A DNA stretch of 64,000 nt from Iris pallida. Lineage: Eukaryota > Streptophyta > Magnoliopsida > Asparagales > Iridaceae. Under the pieces are notes generated by a model. It was not told the DNA's origin. It searched no databases and was given only the letters and a program-made list of their open reading frames with translations. The translations under genes were made by a program, and so were the position numbers. The DNA lies in the NCBI GenBank assembly GCA_029216955.1, contig JANAVB010003400.1:18906492-18970491 (forward strand), given 5' to 3'. This document shows positions 23,683 to 36,114 of this stretch, in pieces (position 1 is the stretch's first letter; the number at the start of each line of letters is the position of its first letter).

Positions 23683-24082
23683 TAGTTATCCCCATGCCTC
23701 TGACACCCTTTGATAAATCATTCTTTGAAATTGTTTCTCATTTATATAGTTTAGTACATTTTTATTGGTTTTAAGATATTATTGACATATACATGTGTCA
23801 TAATCGTAGCCATTTGATATACCTCATTTTTTTATGGTGACCCTTCTTTGTCTTTTATGTTTTAGCAGGAAACACTACTCCATTTTATTATATACTAGTT
23901 ATCCCCATGTCTCCGACGCTCCTTGATAATTCGATCTTTAAAATTACTTCTCATTTATATTATTTAACATTAATAATAATCTTTAAAACTGTTGACTTGT
24001 TGTGACACTTCTTAGATGATACACACACACACACAAACACACACATATATTTACACACACACACTAACCACTTGATCTAGAG

Positions 24083-24119
<37 letters not shown>
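22577..24119. other. AT-rich unassigned DNA with microsatellites
   Basis: No credible ORF or transposon domain was recognised on either strand. It contains (TA)n at 23610-23681, (CA)n-rich DNA at 24019-24065 and (TA)n at 24087-24119. A diverged direct repeat of about 110 bp is present: TATACTAGTTATCCCCATG at about 23680 and again at about 23892, each followed by a similar TCATTTATAT-containing segment. Confidence 0.7.
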
Positions 24120-24121
<2 letters not shown>

Positions 24122-24235
24122 GGGCGGGAGCGACGGTGGGGGGGTTGGGCGGACCCCCTCAGGTCGGTGGCTGATGTGCTCCCCCCAGCCGGGGGGAGGG
24201 GGGTTGGGGTCGGTTCCGGGGGGGTCGGGCGCACC
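24122..24235 (+). other. G-run cluster in LIN1 5' leader
   Basis: Many runs of three to seven G on the + strand, for example GGGGGGAGGGGGGTTGGGG (24190-24208), spaced closely enough to fit a G-quadruplex pattern. The sequence shows the pattern; folding is inference. Confidence 0.6.
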
Positions 24236-24727
24236 CCATCTGGCGTTCGCGACGGGCTCGTCGACGGTCGGTCCGACTATGGGATCGGACGGGGATCGGA
24301 ACCTTCCGGGTGTCTCCAACGCTCCGACTTTCGAATTCGGAGCAGGATCTGGACCTCAGGTGGGCCAGATGGAGGGAGGAGGATGGACGACGGTTACGTG
24401 TAATCATGTGGTGAAGACCGGGGGAAAGGTATAAGGAGGACAGGGACATTTTAGGGATCGCTACACTGCTGACAGACGACAAGACGGGTCAGGGGCGCGG
24501 CCATCGGCCCTTGTCCTTGTGGCGTTTGTTGGGAGATTGGTGGGCTGGCGGCCCAAGGCGACCGCGACGGATAAAGAAAAGAGCAAGGTGGTAGAACTTG
24601 GCGGTCAGGGGTCTGGGTCTCCCTCCTTGGGGGTTGTCCCCAGGCCACATGGGGCGATCCACGGCAGACTGGAAGGTCCTGGGCAGATATTTGCAAACCT
24701 GTGGGACCGAAAAGTCCCACATCGATG

Positions 24728-25376
24728 GAGTACGTGCCGCCGATTAAGGCAGAGAGGGGTTTCCGGGCCTCGTTTCCTGCGGAGGAGATAGAGAAGGTGA
24801 CCGCCTACTGGGAGAATACTCTGGTTATGTACGTCCTATGCAACAAGCCTTTCTACGGACAGATCCGGGGTTATGCGGCACGAGTCTGGCAGCCTAAGGG
24901 CAGTATTGAGTTCTTTGCTCGCGAGAATGGTTTCTAGTATGTGAAGTTTGGGCTTGCGGAAGATGTCGCAAGGATCCTGCAAGGCGACCCCTGGACGTTC
25001 GATGACAGGCTAATCATTCTGAAGGAATGGACCCTAGAACTTAGATGTGAGAGGAAAGTCCTGAATGCCATCCCTGTATGGATTCGCTTCCCTGAGTTCC
25101 CTGTCCGGTTCTGGAGTATCCCATTGCTGATGCGTCTGGCGAGCTTGGTGGGCACCCCGATCAAGACGGATGAAGCTACTGCCTTCCATTCGAGGTTGAT
25201 GTATGCCAGAATTTTTGTAGAGATTCGGGCTGGGGGAGTTACCGAAGATGGTGGAACATGGAATTCCTTATGGAGAGGTGCTAACCCAGAAGGTGGAATA
25301 CGAATGGGTTCCACCTACCTGTTCATGATGTACTTGTTTTGGACATCTGGCCAGTGCTTGTTCGTCAGTAGGCCCT
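24728..25376 (+). pseudogene. LIN1 ORF1: DUF4283-like protein with zinc knuckle
   Basis: ORF1 protein of plant L1 elements, an RNA-binding chaperone-like protein of the LINE RNP. The DUF4283-type domain reads EIEKVTAYWENTLVMYVL, FYGQIRGYAARVWQ, LQGDPWTFDDRLIILKEW, PVWIRFPEFPVRFWS and ARIFVEI. A TAG at 24935-24937 interrupts it in the GFYFVEF block. Near 25300-25350, in a shifted frame, a CX2CX4HX4C knuckle follows (C-S-stop-C-T-C-F-G-H-L-A-S-A-C), with a TGA inside it. Family proteins start further upstream with a variable N-terminus; 24728 is the first convincing in-frame Met. LIN2 carries a homologous ORF1 at 30280. Confidence 0.85.
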
Positions 25377-25887
25377 CCAGTGGAGCCTAATATTCCCTTT
25401 AGTGAGGTTCCAGATTCACCCCATGACATGGATTCCAGAGATGACAGTGGAGAGGAGGTCTTGGTGGAAGGGGCTACTCCTCCAGTGAGTGATGGCGGAA
25501 TGAGCCTCATTGTCGCTACCCAGCTAGCTCCCATGAGTGGGACTTTGATCACCTGCCCGGGGCAGAGGAGTATGATTACCAGAGGCAAGATGGCATCGGG
25601 GAGAGAGGAGCTGGGGGGTGGCGGATCGGCTGAGGGGCATGTTTACTGTAGGAAGAGACGTGCTGTTGGTCCGCTGAGTGACGGTCCCTCCAGGGAGGGG
25701 GGCATCCTACTGACAGGGAGGAGGCGGTGTGTGTTGACATCCCTGCCTGGGCGATGATGCTCTTTCTGGTCGTTCCCCAACAGGCCATTTCGACTGGGAT
25801 GGAGGAGGATCTATTAGCGTCGGATGTGGTACATTCCCAGGTGCCGATCCAGGTGTTTCCCAGGGGATTCATCCTCTCATTAATTAA

Positions 25888-28800
25888 TGGATATCATCGC
25901 CTGGAATGTGAGGGGAGCATGTTCGCTAGGGAGGTGGTAAGAGATTTGTGGGGTTCTTCACAGAGAGAAGTGCGACATGTCTGTACTGCTAGAATCTAAG
26001 ATCAAAGGTGAAAAGACCCTTGCTCGGCGGTCCACATCTCATTGGGCCCAACTTCACAACCTGGCTCTCTGTGTCATGGCTGGGATTTGGGTCAGATGGA
26101 ACTCGAAGAGCTGGGAAGGGGACTTGATATTGATGATGGAGCAGTTGATCGCCATCTCCTTCTCGAACAAGGGTGGTTTTCGGTTCTTGCTGGAGGCGGT
26201 TTACGGCCACAACGACAGGAGGTAACGGGAGTCCCTGTGGAGCGACATCTCTAGGGTTTCTGCCGCTGCTGATTCGTCGTCTCTTCCACTTCTTCTGATC
26301 GGGGACTTCAATGCCCTTCTGCATCAAGGGTTGAAGGTGGACGGCCGCCCAGTTCCAGACTTTATCCTATATGATTTCCAGAGATGTCTCCTCCAGGCGG
26401 GACTTCAGGGATTGTTGCGCTCAGGCTTCATTTGGACTTGGCATAACAAAGCAATCTGGAACAGGATTGCCTGCCAGCTTGATAGAGCCCTGGGCAATGG
26501 GGAATGGTTTTGGCATTTCCTAATTATTCGGCTGAGGGCCTGGCCACTGGGACGAACGATCATTCCCCCATCAGGGTAGGCTTCACTACTCAGTCTCCTA
26601 GGAATTCCCGTCCATTCAGGTACAATAACTATTGGTATCTCTCGGAGGGCTATCTAGAGGCTATCTCAGAGGGGCTTACTAGCTGTCAGGAGGGGACGGC
26701 CTAGTTTTGCTTGGTGCATCGACTCAAGGCTACAAAGAAGGCTCTACGGAGTTGGATGAAGGGGTTGCCCAAGTCTACCTTAGAAGATAAGAAGGTGGAG
26801 CTGCGGGCTATCCAGCAGGACATGCAATCTGACATGCTAAACGGTGACCTGGCGACGAGAAAGAAGGAGCTGATCGGAGAAGTCAACATCTTGCGGCTGC
26901 AGAAGGAGATTAGTACGGCTCAGCGTGCTAAATGTTCCTGGCTCAAGGACGGGGACCGTTGTTCCAAGTTCTTCTATGATGTCATCCGGACCAGACAATA
27001 TAGGAATCACATCTCCCAGCTACTTGATGTGGATGGCAACCTGGTGGGGGAGTCGGCTGAGATCCAGGGCGAGGCTGTCAGGTACTACTCTGAGTTATAT
27101 TTCCAGACTGACTACCTGTCTGTGTTCCCAGATGTTGTTACGAAGAGATTGGTGACTCCGTATGGGAATAGCATTCTTCTTGCCCCTGTTACTTTGAAGA
27201 AGGTGGAATCAATTATCAAGTTGGCGGATCCCAACAAGGAACCCAGACCGAATGGTTTTAGCAGTGGGTTCTACAAACGCCACTGGGACATTCTGAAGTA
27301 TCAGGTCTTGGAGGTGGTGTATGAATTCTTCACCAAAGGGAAACTACTAAAAGAGCTGAACCACACTTTCCTGACCTTGGTGCCAAAGAAGGAGGAAGCG
27401 ACATCACTGGCGAATTTCAGACCTATTGCATGCTGTAATTATCTTTATAAGATAATTATTTATATGCCGGCGGATGGAGGGGATCATGCAGGACTTGGTA
27501 TCTCCGAATCAGGCTGCATTCATCATGGGGAGGTCGATCGCTGAGCACAGCCTCCTGGCTCATGAGATGGCGAGGGGCTTTAGCAAACCCGGAGGGAAGA
27601 AAGCATGTGTGAAACTGGACCCGAGGAAGGCGTATGACATGGTCAATAGGGACTTCCTCTGTCATCTGATGACCGCCATGGATTTCGAGGACCACTGGGT
27701 TGCATTGATCTGGGAGTGCATCACGTCCCCCACTTTCTCTGTCCTCATCTAGGGCATCCCTTAGGGTACTTCCAGAGCAACCGTGGGCTTAGGTAAGGTG
27801 ACCCTCTGTCCCCTTACCTGTTCACACTTGTCATGGAATACTTCACATGTTTGATGGATCTGGCAGTGCACCGTGGAAGTCTGGTCCTATTGCTCAGGAG
27901 GGTGGATATCCCAGTTACCCACCTTATCTATGCCGATGATCTCTTGGTGTTCATCCAGCCATCAACGGAGGGTATGCAGACGATTGCAGAGATTATGGGA
28001 GAGTTGGATTCCCTCTCGGGCCTTCAGATGAACGGAGAAAAGAGCAGGGTATACTTCAGCTCCCTATGTCCCCAGAAGGAGGAGCGGGCCGATGTGCTGG
28101 GAGTTGAGAGGAGTGATCTTCCGGTGAGATATTTAGGAGTTCCTTTCACAGTCAACTATGTGCGGGATCAGGACTGCCATAGTCTGGTGGAGTACGTCCA
28201 GAGGAGAGTGGAAGATTGGCAAGCCGCCGGATTGTCCTTTGGAGGACGCATCGAGCTAGTCAAATCGGTGATTTCGGTTGTGGCTCATTTCTGGCTGTAA
28301 TCCATCCTCCTCCCTGTTGCCACTGTTAGGAAAGTGGAGCGGATCTGTGCAGACTTCATTTGGAGGGGGGGTATGTATGCGGTCTCCTGGGAGCAGCTCT
28401 GTAGACCCAGGAAGGAGGGAGGAGTGGGGCTAAGGTCGTTGTTGGAGATCAGGGAGGCCTCTGTGCAAAATCTGGCATGGAGATTCATCAACGGGGGGGG
28501 GGGGGGTCCCTCTGGGCTGACTAGATGCACAGCAGATATGTGAAGCAGGGCAACTTTTGGACCCGTGCTACTGACAACAATCACTCAGTCACTTTTAAGA
28601 ATGTCTTGAGATACAGGAGGGTTCTCAAATCTGCAATCCGGAAGGTCATGAAGGATGGGTCTGGAACGGACCTCTGGCGGGATCCTTGGATAGATCGACT
28701 TTCGCTATTGGACATCAGGGGAGCCCCGACACATCAGAAGGACAGGCGTGGGCTGACGTGTAGTCGTATCATACATGACGGGGAGTGGAGGCCGGAGTCT

Positions 28801-29415
28801 TATCGGTGTACCGAGGAGCTAGGTAGGATTATCAGTACTATTGCCATTGATCCGGACTTGCCTGCTAATCGGTGGATTTGGGGGCCGATAAAAGCTGCTC
28901 CGGGAACTGGGGAGTTCCAATTCCGGAGCTGCTACAACCTCATCTGGCGCACCTTTCCTCAGAGTTCTGACTACGAGCTCGTATGGTGCAAGGGTCTCGC
29001 CAGGAAGATGCAACTTTGTGTCTACAAGCTTCTACTGGGCCGTCTTTTAACTAGGGATCGTTTGAGTTCGTTTGGAGTGCCGGTCCCAGATCCTAAATGT
29101 GTGCTATACAGTATGGAGAATGAATCTATAGGGCACATTGTCTTCGATTGTGTCCTGGCATAGCAGATCTGGTCTGAGCAGAGTAGAGCGTTGGGTAGAT
29201 GTGACTCCGGAAAGAGAATTGGGGACATCATCACTGTGCTCCGGGATAGCAGAGGTAGAGGGCAGGACTGGTTCCGGACTGCCAGAGTTCGACTGGCGGC
29301 CTCAGTTTGGCATATATGGAGGGAACGAAACCGTCGTATTTTTGAGGGGCTGGTCACACCTCCGGTAGGCATCCTCCATAACATAGAATTTGATGTTAAT
29401 GCTATGGGGAACTGA
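25888..29415 (+). pseudogene. LIN1 ORF2: endonuclease, reverse transcriptase and zf-RVT
   Basis: ORF2 starts MDIIAWNVRGA at 25888, the standard start of the apurinic-like endonuclease. LLESKIKG and LLIGDFNAL (catalytic Asp-Asn) follow. RT begins near 26900 (CSWLKDGDRCSKFFYDVI), with TFLTLVPKKEEATSLANFRP, NQAAFIMGRSIAEH, KLDPRKAYDMV and the active site YADD at 27929-27940. IWRGGMYAVSWEQLCRP and the C-terminal zf-RVT domain (LARKMQLCVYKLLLGRLLTR) come after. ORF2 nicks DNA and copies the LINE RNA at the nick. Stops occur near 25937, 26222, 26576, 27750, 28298 and 29161, with frameshifts near 27540, 27795 and at a 14-G run (28493-28506). The protein ends GILHNIEFDVNAMGN. Confidence 0.9.
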
Positions 29416-29493
29416 AGAGTGGGAGTTCCACTATGATTGTATGTTGTAAGATTATTGCATTGCTTTTGGTATAAAATTTACCCTTTTTCCAAA

Positions 29494-29511
29494 AATATAT
29501 ATATATATATT
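29494..29511. repeat. (TA)n shared 3' tail of LIN1 and SINE1
   Basis: Short TA tract after the LIN1 end (AAAAA). On the other strand it is also the tail of SINE1, so the two elements meet tail to tail. Confidence 0.75.
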
Positions 29512-29840
<329 letters not shown>

Positions 29841-29854
29841 TTTGTAATTTTATT

Positions 29855-29955
29855 CTGGCCCGAAGGCCTACAATCACAGCCCAAAGGCCTTACAAACTTT
29901 ACCCAAAGTCTACATCCCGGCCCGAAGGTCATATCGTGGCCTGAAGGCCTCATTT
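29855..29955 (+). repeat. GGCCCGAAGGCCT short repeats
   Basis: Four or five imperfect copies of the near-palindrome GGCCCGAAGGCC, spaced 15-40 bp apart, in the presumed LIN2 leader. Confidence 0.6.
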
Positions 29956-30279
29956 ACCAAAATCGGTAGGAAACATCGGTGTGCGGTGGACGCCGATTTC
30001 AGAGAAATCAAGACGCAGTCAGGAGAGGTGGCACGGTTCGTGAGGAAGAGTCCGGGCAAAGGAGAGATGGACGGTGGACAACAGCTCAGGCGGTGGATGG
30101 TGGAGGTCATGATAGACAACTAGAGAAAAAGAAGATAGGCCAAACTCAGAATCAGGGGACATACTGGTGAAGCAGTTGCGGCCAATGGGGTTTTCGGCAA
30201 CTGCGAGAAAGGATACGGTGGCGCAAGCGGCCTACGAGGAGGATAGAAAGGGGAGATTGGGAAAATCTTGGGCTGATAT

Positions 30280-30975
30280 GTGTCGGCCAGATATCCAAAT
30301 CAGAATGGGGAGATGCAATACGTCGAACCTCTTAAAGTGGAGGGGAGGCTGATGGCCGAATTCACAGGGGATGATTTAGAGGAGACAGATAAATATTGGA
30401 AGAATATGCTTGTCATCTACGTCCTGGATGATAAGCCTTTTTATGGCCAAATCAAAGCATTCGCTAATCGTGTTTGGAGGCCAAGGGGAAGTACAAAATT
30501 TTTCTCACATGAAAACGGGTTTTACTTTGTCTAGTTCGGATTGGAAGAAGATGTAGAGCGTGTTATTCAAGGAGGCCCCTGGACTTTTGATGGTAGGCTC
30601 ATCATCTTAAAGAAGTGGAAAGCTGGGATGCAATATAAAGAGGACATGTTACATTCAGTACCGATTTGGGTAAGATTTCCTGAATTACCCATACAATATT
30701 GGAGCATTCCGATGCTTATGAAATTGACAAGTTTGATTGGGAAGCCAATTAAAGCTGATGAAGCTACAATGCAAAAGTTGCGACTTTCCTACGCTCGAGT
30801 CTTTGTTGAGATAGATGCTCAAAAGGCACTGCCAAGGATGGTGGAGTACATAGTACCTTTGGGCCAGTATTATGCACAAATGGACTACGAATGGGTGCCC
30901 CCGGCATGTAAGACTTGTTTATGCTTTTGACATCTTCAACAAACCTGTCCACAAAGAGCCAGATCTGATATTCCA
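30280..30975 (+). pseudogene. LIN2 ORF1: DUF4283-like protein with zinc knuckle
   Basis: Homologue of the LIN1 ORF1. Visible blocks are LEETDKYWKNMLVIYVLDDK, FYGQIKAFANRVWRPRGS, VIQGGPWTFDGRLIILKKW, PIWVRFPELPIQYWSIP, IKADEAT and ARVFVEI. A TAG at 30532-30534 falls in NGFYFV-stop-FGL. The knuckle C-K-T-C-L-C-F-stop-H-L-Q-Q-T-C has TGA at 30928-30930 where Gly is expected. Codon use is more AT-rich than in LIN1, so the two LINEs belong to different subfamilies. The first Met in frame is used as the start; family proteins may begin upstream. Confidence 0.85.
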
Positions 30976-31497
30976 GTGGGTGAGGTAAGCAACCAGATCT
31001 TTTTGTCTGGAAAGAAGGTCGAATGGATGAGGTTGCACAGATGGTGGAGTCCGAAAACGTAGGAGGAAGTATTGGGGTAGTTGAGCCAATTGAGCAAATT
31101 TCTCAATCACAGGATGATGGTGATAAGAGTGAATGGCAACAAAATGATTTGGAGGATCGGACGAGGAGGCAGGAGGGTCAACTTGTAGTGTTTAATAATC
31201 TCCAACGGAGCAGTCAATCGGTAGTGGAGGGGTCAATTCTACAGGTCTCTAAATCAGTTTTTGTTGGAGAGGAGAGAATTATTAAGATGACTAGGAGGAG
31301 CTGAGTAGATGCTCACAGCAGGAAGAGGAGATGAATGGGGATAGTCTATGTATTGAAAACCCACGGTGGCAAATGTTGTTGAGGCAAAGCAACGGTATTT
31401 CTAATAGTGGAAACTATGGAGAAGGGAGTCGAAGAGAGCTAACCACCGGTCCTACGGTTAGCTCCCGTAGAAATTCGGGGCAATATACCTATAATTA

Positions 31498-31683
31498 ATG
31501 TTTGTTCTTACTTGGAACACGAGGGATGCAAATTCTTTGGGCCGTTGGCAGGACATTAGGGAAGTAGCAAAGAAGGAACAATGTTCGATAACTGCATTGT
31601 CGGAGACAAAGATCAAAGCTGATAGAAAGATGCAAAGGACTCCGCAACATTGGTTGTAGGTCAATAATTTGGAGTCAGCGGTG
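31498..31683 (+). pseudogene. LIN2 ORF2 N-terminus (endonuclease start)
   Basis: The ATG at 31498 opens MFVLTWNTRDANSLGRW, aligned with MDIIAWNVRGACSLGRW of LIN1, then ITALSETKIKA, the second endonuclease block. A TAG follows at about 31658, and at 31684 the COP3 LTR starts. The catalytic remainder is deleted. Confidence 0.8.
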
Positions 31684-32427
31684 TGTTGGAGTCCAGTCTG
31701 GATTTGGTAATAGCATATTTATGGAGTCCAAATCTGATTAAATATTTGATTTAATTTGATTTGGATGTCAATAATTAGTGCTTCGCTATTTTAGATATAA
31801 TATGATTTTTATTTGAGGGTTTCCTATTTAAGAGATCCTATTATAATCTAAAATAGGATGTTGATGGGCTATTTTAGGTGTAGTAGGATTCTTATTTGAG
31901 GGCTTCCTATTTAAGAAATCCTATTATGACCTAAAATAGGTTTTTCTCATCCTATATATGGGGTGAGGGTGGAGGCACAAAGCACAGCACAAAAGTGAGA
32001 TTCGAGGTGCTCGTCCATAAGAAATCTAAGAGAAAGTTCCGTACTTTGCTCTTAGGACTTCGCCATCCAAGACAGAAGGAAGAAGAGATCTAATCGAGGG
32101 GTCGTCAACTTCGGTTAGGAAGATTGCTACGGGTTGGTGAGCGATTTCAATTGTAATCTTTCTTTTTTTCTTGAGTGTGGTGAGGGGGTTGAACCTACTA
32201 GGGCAAAGGGTTCAACAGTAGTTTTTGTCAATCTTGTAATTTCATCTGAGTTATACAGATTAGGATTTGTCCAGGTGATGTAATAACCGCCATATACTTG
32301 TCTTTATCTGTGCTTGGTGTCCGTTAGATGGAGGTTGGTTATTTCAGGTGGGTTGGCCTAAGTTTTCGCTGCGATAACGTCTCAAATACGGTATCGGAGC
32401 GCAGAAGGACGTATCCGATTCCCAACA
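31684..32427 (+). repeat. COP3 5' LTR
   Basis: 744 bp, TGTTGGAGTCC to TTCCCAACA, followed two bases later by the primer site. It contains two copies of a block around GGGTTTCCTATTTAAGA/GGGCTTCCTATTTAAGA and a TATA box CCTATATATGG (31951-31961). Confidence 0.92.
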
Positions 32428-32429
32428 TC

Positions 32430-32446
32430 TGGTATCAGAGCTTTGG
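32430..32446 (+). other. COP3 primer-binding site (initiator Met tRNA)
   Basis: TGGTATCAGAGCTTTGG stands two bases after the LTR. The first 12 bases match the standard plant initiator-Met tRNA primer site. Confidence 0.9.
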
Positions 32447-32460
32447 AGGTTCTGGCAACC

Positions 32461-32542
32461 ATGTCTACGGAGCAGATGAACACTCGTATGATCACCCTCA
32501 CAGGGAGAAACTGGACGATTTGGAAGCCAAGGATGAAGGATC
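32461..32542 (+). pseudogene. COP3 gag, first 27 codons
   Basis: The ATG at 32461 opens MSTEQMNTRMITLTGRNWTI, the start of a copia gag. The codon after GAT is split by LAR2m. Joining to 38168 after the 5-bp duplication keeps the frame, which supports a clean insertion. Confidence 0.85.
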
Positions 32543-35500
32543 TGTAACACCCCAGTCCCAAAATAAGTAGGACTAAGCACGTCGTCATGCCAGCTGCATA
32601 CATACAAAGTATATGGAGCCCTCGTATGTATACGTAAGCTGTAAAGTGCGGTAAACCAAGACACACTAATCTCATCCACAAAATAAAGGAATAATGATAT
32701 AAAACTAACTTGGAAATTGTCATGTACAATCGTTGGACGGAGATAAATCCACTACCAACCAATTTAATTGAGAAGAAGATACAAGGTAAGAATTTGTCGA
32801 CCGGAGCAAAAGACGATCCAAAGCAATCATCTTGAAGCAAGAGGGTGAATCATGTCCTTGGCTAAGCACCTGCGGAAAGTCACAAAACACACACCTGGAG
32901 AGTTCACCAGGTCCTCAGAGGGACGTAACAAGATACAATAAACAACATGCCATAAACTGAATATAAAGCTTCTCAATAATAATCTGGATCATAACAAGGT
33001 TAAGTACCTTATCATCGAAGCAGTTAACCACACCTACAACCAAACAAGGACATGGTGTGGCAACTACTCCGCGATAAGATACGTTTCCAAGTCGTGGTCA
33101 GGCATAAGTACATAAGCCAAAAGTACCTATACTTACCGGATAACGGTCACCTAACCACTCTAAGTGTAATGCAATCGAGAATAGTGCATGGTCGCATAAC
33201 CTCTAAGTCAAGTCAAGATAAAATAAGCAGGACCTCAGTAGCGAGTCTCAATACTATATACCATTTCTCAGTATCGAGAGAGTCTACAGTATATATTCTA
33301 CCTATCGTTCCTCAGTAGCGAGCGAGTCTATGATAGATAGGGAGGAGGTCATGCCCAGTTGTATTCTCCCCACCCAATGATCTAACTCTAATGACTACTA
33401 GTCTTTTATCATGCAATCCTAGTAGTAGTCATGGCCTAACGCTCGTCCAATTTGTACCGCTGGCCACTCAGTACACACGTCGGAGATCTATATGCGACTC
33501 TTGAATCGTGGCATACAAGTGTCAAGGCCAATAAATGCAGGAGGTCTCTTCCTTCTAGGTCAAGTGTGCATACAAATAAAATAAATAAGGAAAGACAGAA
33601 CTTAAACGGTAAAATTTGCATCTATGCATAATTGAGAAGTACAAGTTATAATTGCAGAAAATAAATACTAAATAAAATAATGCATGCAATATAATGAGCA
33701 AGGAAATAAACAGTGATGGCAAGGTATCTTGCCTGGTGGGTCGCCTGGTGTTGTGTGGTGATCCGTCAAGTTTTGATTTGTCCATTAGCCGAGGTTGACA
33801 TGTAAGGGTCCGATATTCACAGAAATATGATTATGGAATTAGTCATGGTCAAAGATTGACATAAAGTGAGACTTTGCGGAGAAAATTATTTATACTATTT
33901 TTATAATACCTAAAAATATATTAAGACAGTTTTTAGAAAAAAAAAAGATGCATCAAAAATCCTTTAGGCTTAAAATCTAAGTTTATAAATAGAGAAACTA
34001 TATTTTAAAAATAATTTTGGGTAAATGAACTATAGGAAAATTATTTTGTTACGGCTAAAAGAACATAGCTTGGGATATGTATATAATCAGTTACAACAAG
34101 GTAACAATATAATAATATTTTGAAGGTTCCAACATGTTTGGAAATTGATGTAATCCCATAAACAAATAAAATATCTTATTACAAAATAAGTTTTATAGAA
34201 TACTGCAAAATAACCACAGTATTAATGATAATAATTAACAACACTGTTACTGGTGTCCTCCTTAAATCAGAAATTTTAAATATTATTAATAATAATGATA
34301 ATATAATAATAATAACACCAACTCTAAATAATATTAATACAGAAATAATAATAATACTATTTATATATACAGTAACATTCATAATATATAGCATTGCATT
34401 TATTAATATAGCAACGTGTATAATACTATAATATTATTAATACTGAACTCATTGGTTGTAGAAAAAGTCAAATGAAAAGAAAGAAAAAACAAAAAGCAAC
34501 ATGAGTAAAGAGGAGAGAGAGATGACCAAAAGAACCATAAACCAAAGAACTTGTCCAGCAAAAGAAAGGGGAGGGAGAGTGATGAAGTACCATAGAGGGA
34601 AGAGGAATCGGCGGCAGCAACGGTCGCCTATGCTGGTGGCACTGCTGGAGAGTCACGGTGGTCTGGTGGAATTGAGCGAGGCGGCGGTTGGAGGTCGGGG
34701 AAGAGGTCGGCGGTTAAGGCTTCGACGACGGCGATGGAGGATGATGGAAGCGCTTCGGCCAGGCACGGAGGAAGGGGCACGGTGTTCGCCGATGGTGGTT
34801 CGGCAAGGGAGACCGTACGCCGGGGAAGGGATGTGGATCCAGTGGTCTGCGCCGTGGTCCGCGCAAGAAACTCCGGGACCGACGGCGGTTCCGGTTGCTG
34901 ACGGAGGGATATGGTGCTATAGACGCGCTGTTGTCTGCCGGAGAGAGGGGTAGCCGCAGATCCGGCGGTGAAGTCCCGACATGATGGCGCAGAGGTAAGG
35001 ACGGTGGTGGAGTGTTCGATTTTGTTTTGTTTTGGGGGTTTCGGATGCGCGGCCGGTCGCGGTGGCGTCCGGTCGTGGTGGTGGTGGTTGTGTCTATTTG
35101 GATGGTGGCGGTGGTATGAGTTTTGGTAGTGGTGGTAGGCGGTGGTGCCACGGCCGATAGATGGAGGAAGGAGGAGAGGGTGAGCGTGGTAGTGAAGGCG
35201 TCGCGTGAGGGAGCCGCTCGTGGTGGCCGGGAGGAACTGCGACCGGAGGCCCTTGGTGGCGGTGCTGGTGACTGTGCGGTGGCAGGGCTTGGGTGAAGTC
35301 GGGACGATGGTGGAAGGATTCTGATGGGTGCGACCGGGAATGGCCGCGGCAGATAGGGCGCTGGTCGCAGCGACGACGAAAATTAGTATATGTTTAGGAT
35401 TGTGTTGGGGAATGTTCGACACGAGAGGGAGGATGCGATGTATATGTAAATATGGAATAAGAATTGGACACAGACACGATGCACGGCCCTTGGATGGTTG

Positions 35501-36114
35501 TGGAAATTTATGGAAAAAGAGGGCAAGTACCTCTCCTTTAATAGGAGGTGGAAATCCCATTTGGATAAGGATTGGGAGGATTTAAATTCCCCCATAGATA
35601 ATATCATATTAAATTTAATTCGATTTAAACTTTAATCGTTCAAATCCGAATCAAACATAGATAAAACCTTCATTTAATTTAAATTCAAATGAAAGCTTTT
35701 CTAACTTAAATTATCATATTTAATCAAATATTAAAATTAACAAAATCTCAAATATCATTTTCATAATTAATAAAATATAGTAATAATTAATTTCAAAAAT
35801 CACGATAAATATTTAATTATTTGAAAATTTGTTTTGTAATAATTATAACTCGAAATAAATTTTATGTCGCTTGCACAAAAATAATATATACAACAATAAT
35901 TTTCTAAATTATTATTTATAACCTTTTATGATGTAAAATAATTTTTGAAAATTCTAATGCGACGCATCAAAAATATATAAAATACATAAAACATTTGGGT
36001 ATAAAAATATATATACGTCTTGCAAATTCGCTTGCGACGTACAAATATGAAACAAAAATTGATACCATATTTATAAGTAAATAAAAATTGTAGTAAAAAT
36101 TTAGGGGATTTATA
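32543..36114 (-). repeat. LAR2m 3' LTR
   Basis: About 3.57 kb. The left end TGTAACACCCCAG and right end GGGGATTTATA (TG mutated to TA on the - strand) are defined by comparison with LAR2p, which reads TGTAAAACCCC there. It includes ACTCGCT/CTACTGAGG-type blocks, AT-rich DNA at 34180-34440, and a GC-rich segment at 34600-35390. Confidence 0.88.
34600..35390 (-). other. GC-rich leader segment in LAR2m LTR
   Basis: A strongly GC-rich block downstream (on the - strand) of a TATA-like TATTAAAG (35537-35544 on +). It holds a 310-codon - strand ORF rich in Pro, Ser, Thr and His. LAR2p has a GC-rich block in the same place (54950-56060) whose ORFs read differently. I therefore treat it as an untranslated LTR leader and not a gene. 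Confidence 0.6.

Larger units (their letters stand above)
24120..29493 (+). mobile_element. LIN1: L1-like LINE, nearly full length but decayed
   Basis: It is 5.4 kb, the usual size of plant L1 elements. It has a GC-rich 5' leader, ORF1 (DUF4283-like domain plus zinc knuckle), ORF2 (endonuclease, RT, C-terminal zf-RVT) and a 3' end TTTTTCCAAAAA running into (TA)n. (TA)n also lies immediately 5' (24087-24119), so the target was probably a TA repeat and the duplication cannot be delimited. Stops and frameshifts are scattered through both ORFs. Confidence 0.9.

Noticed and set aside
34628..35560. 310-codon - strand ORF, Pro/Ser/His-rich
   Set aside because: It lies in the GC-rich leader of the LAR2 LTR. 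The homologous region in LAR2p (54950-56060) is open in other frames and on both strands, so the ORF reflects base composition and not a conserved protein.
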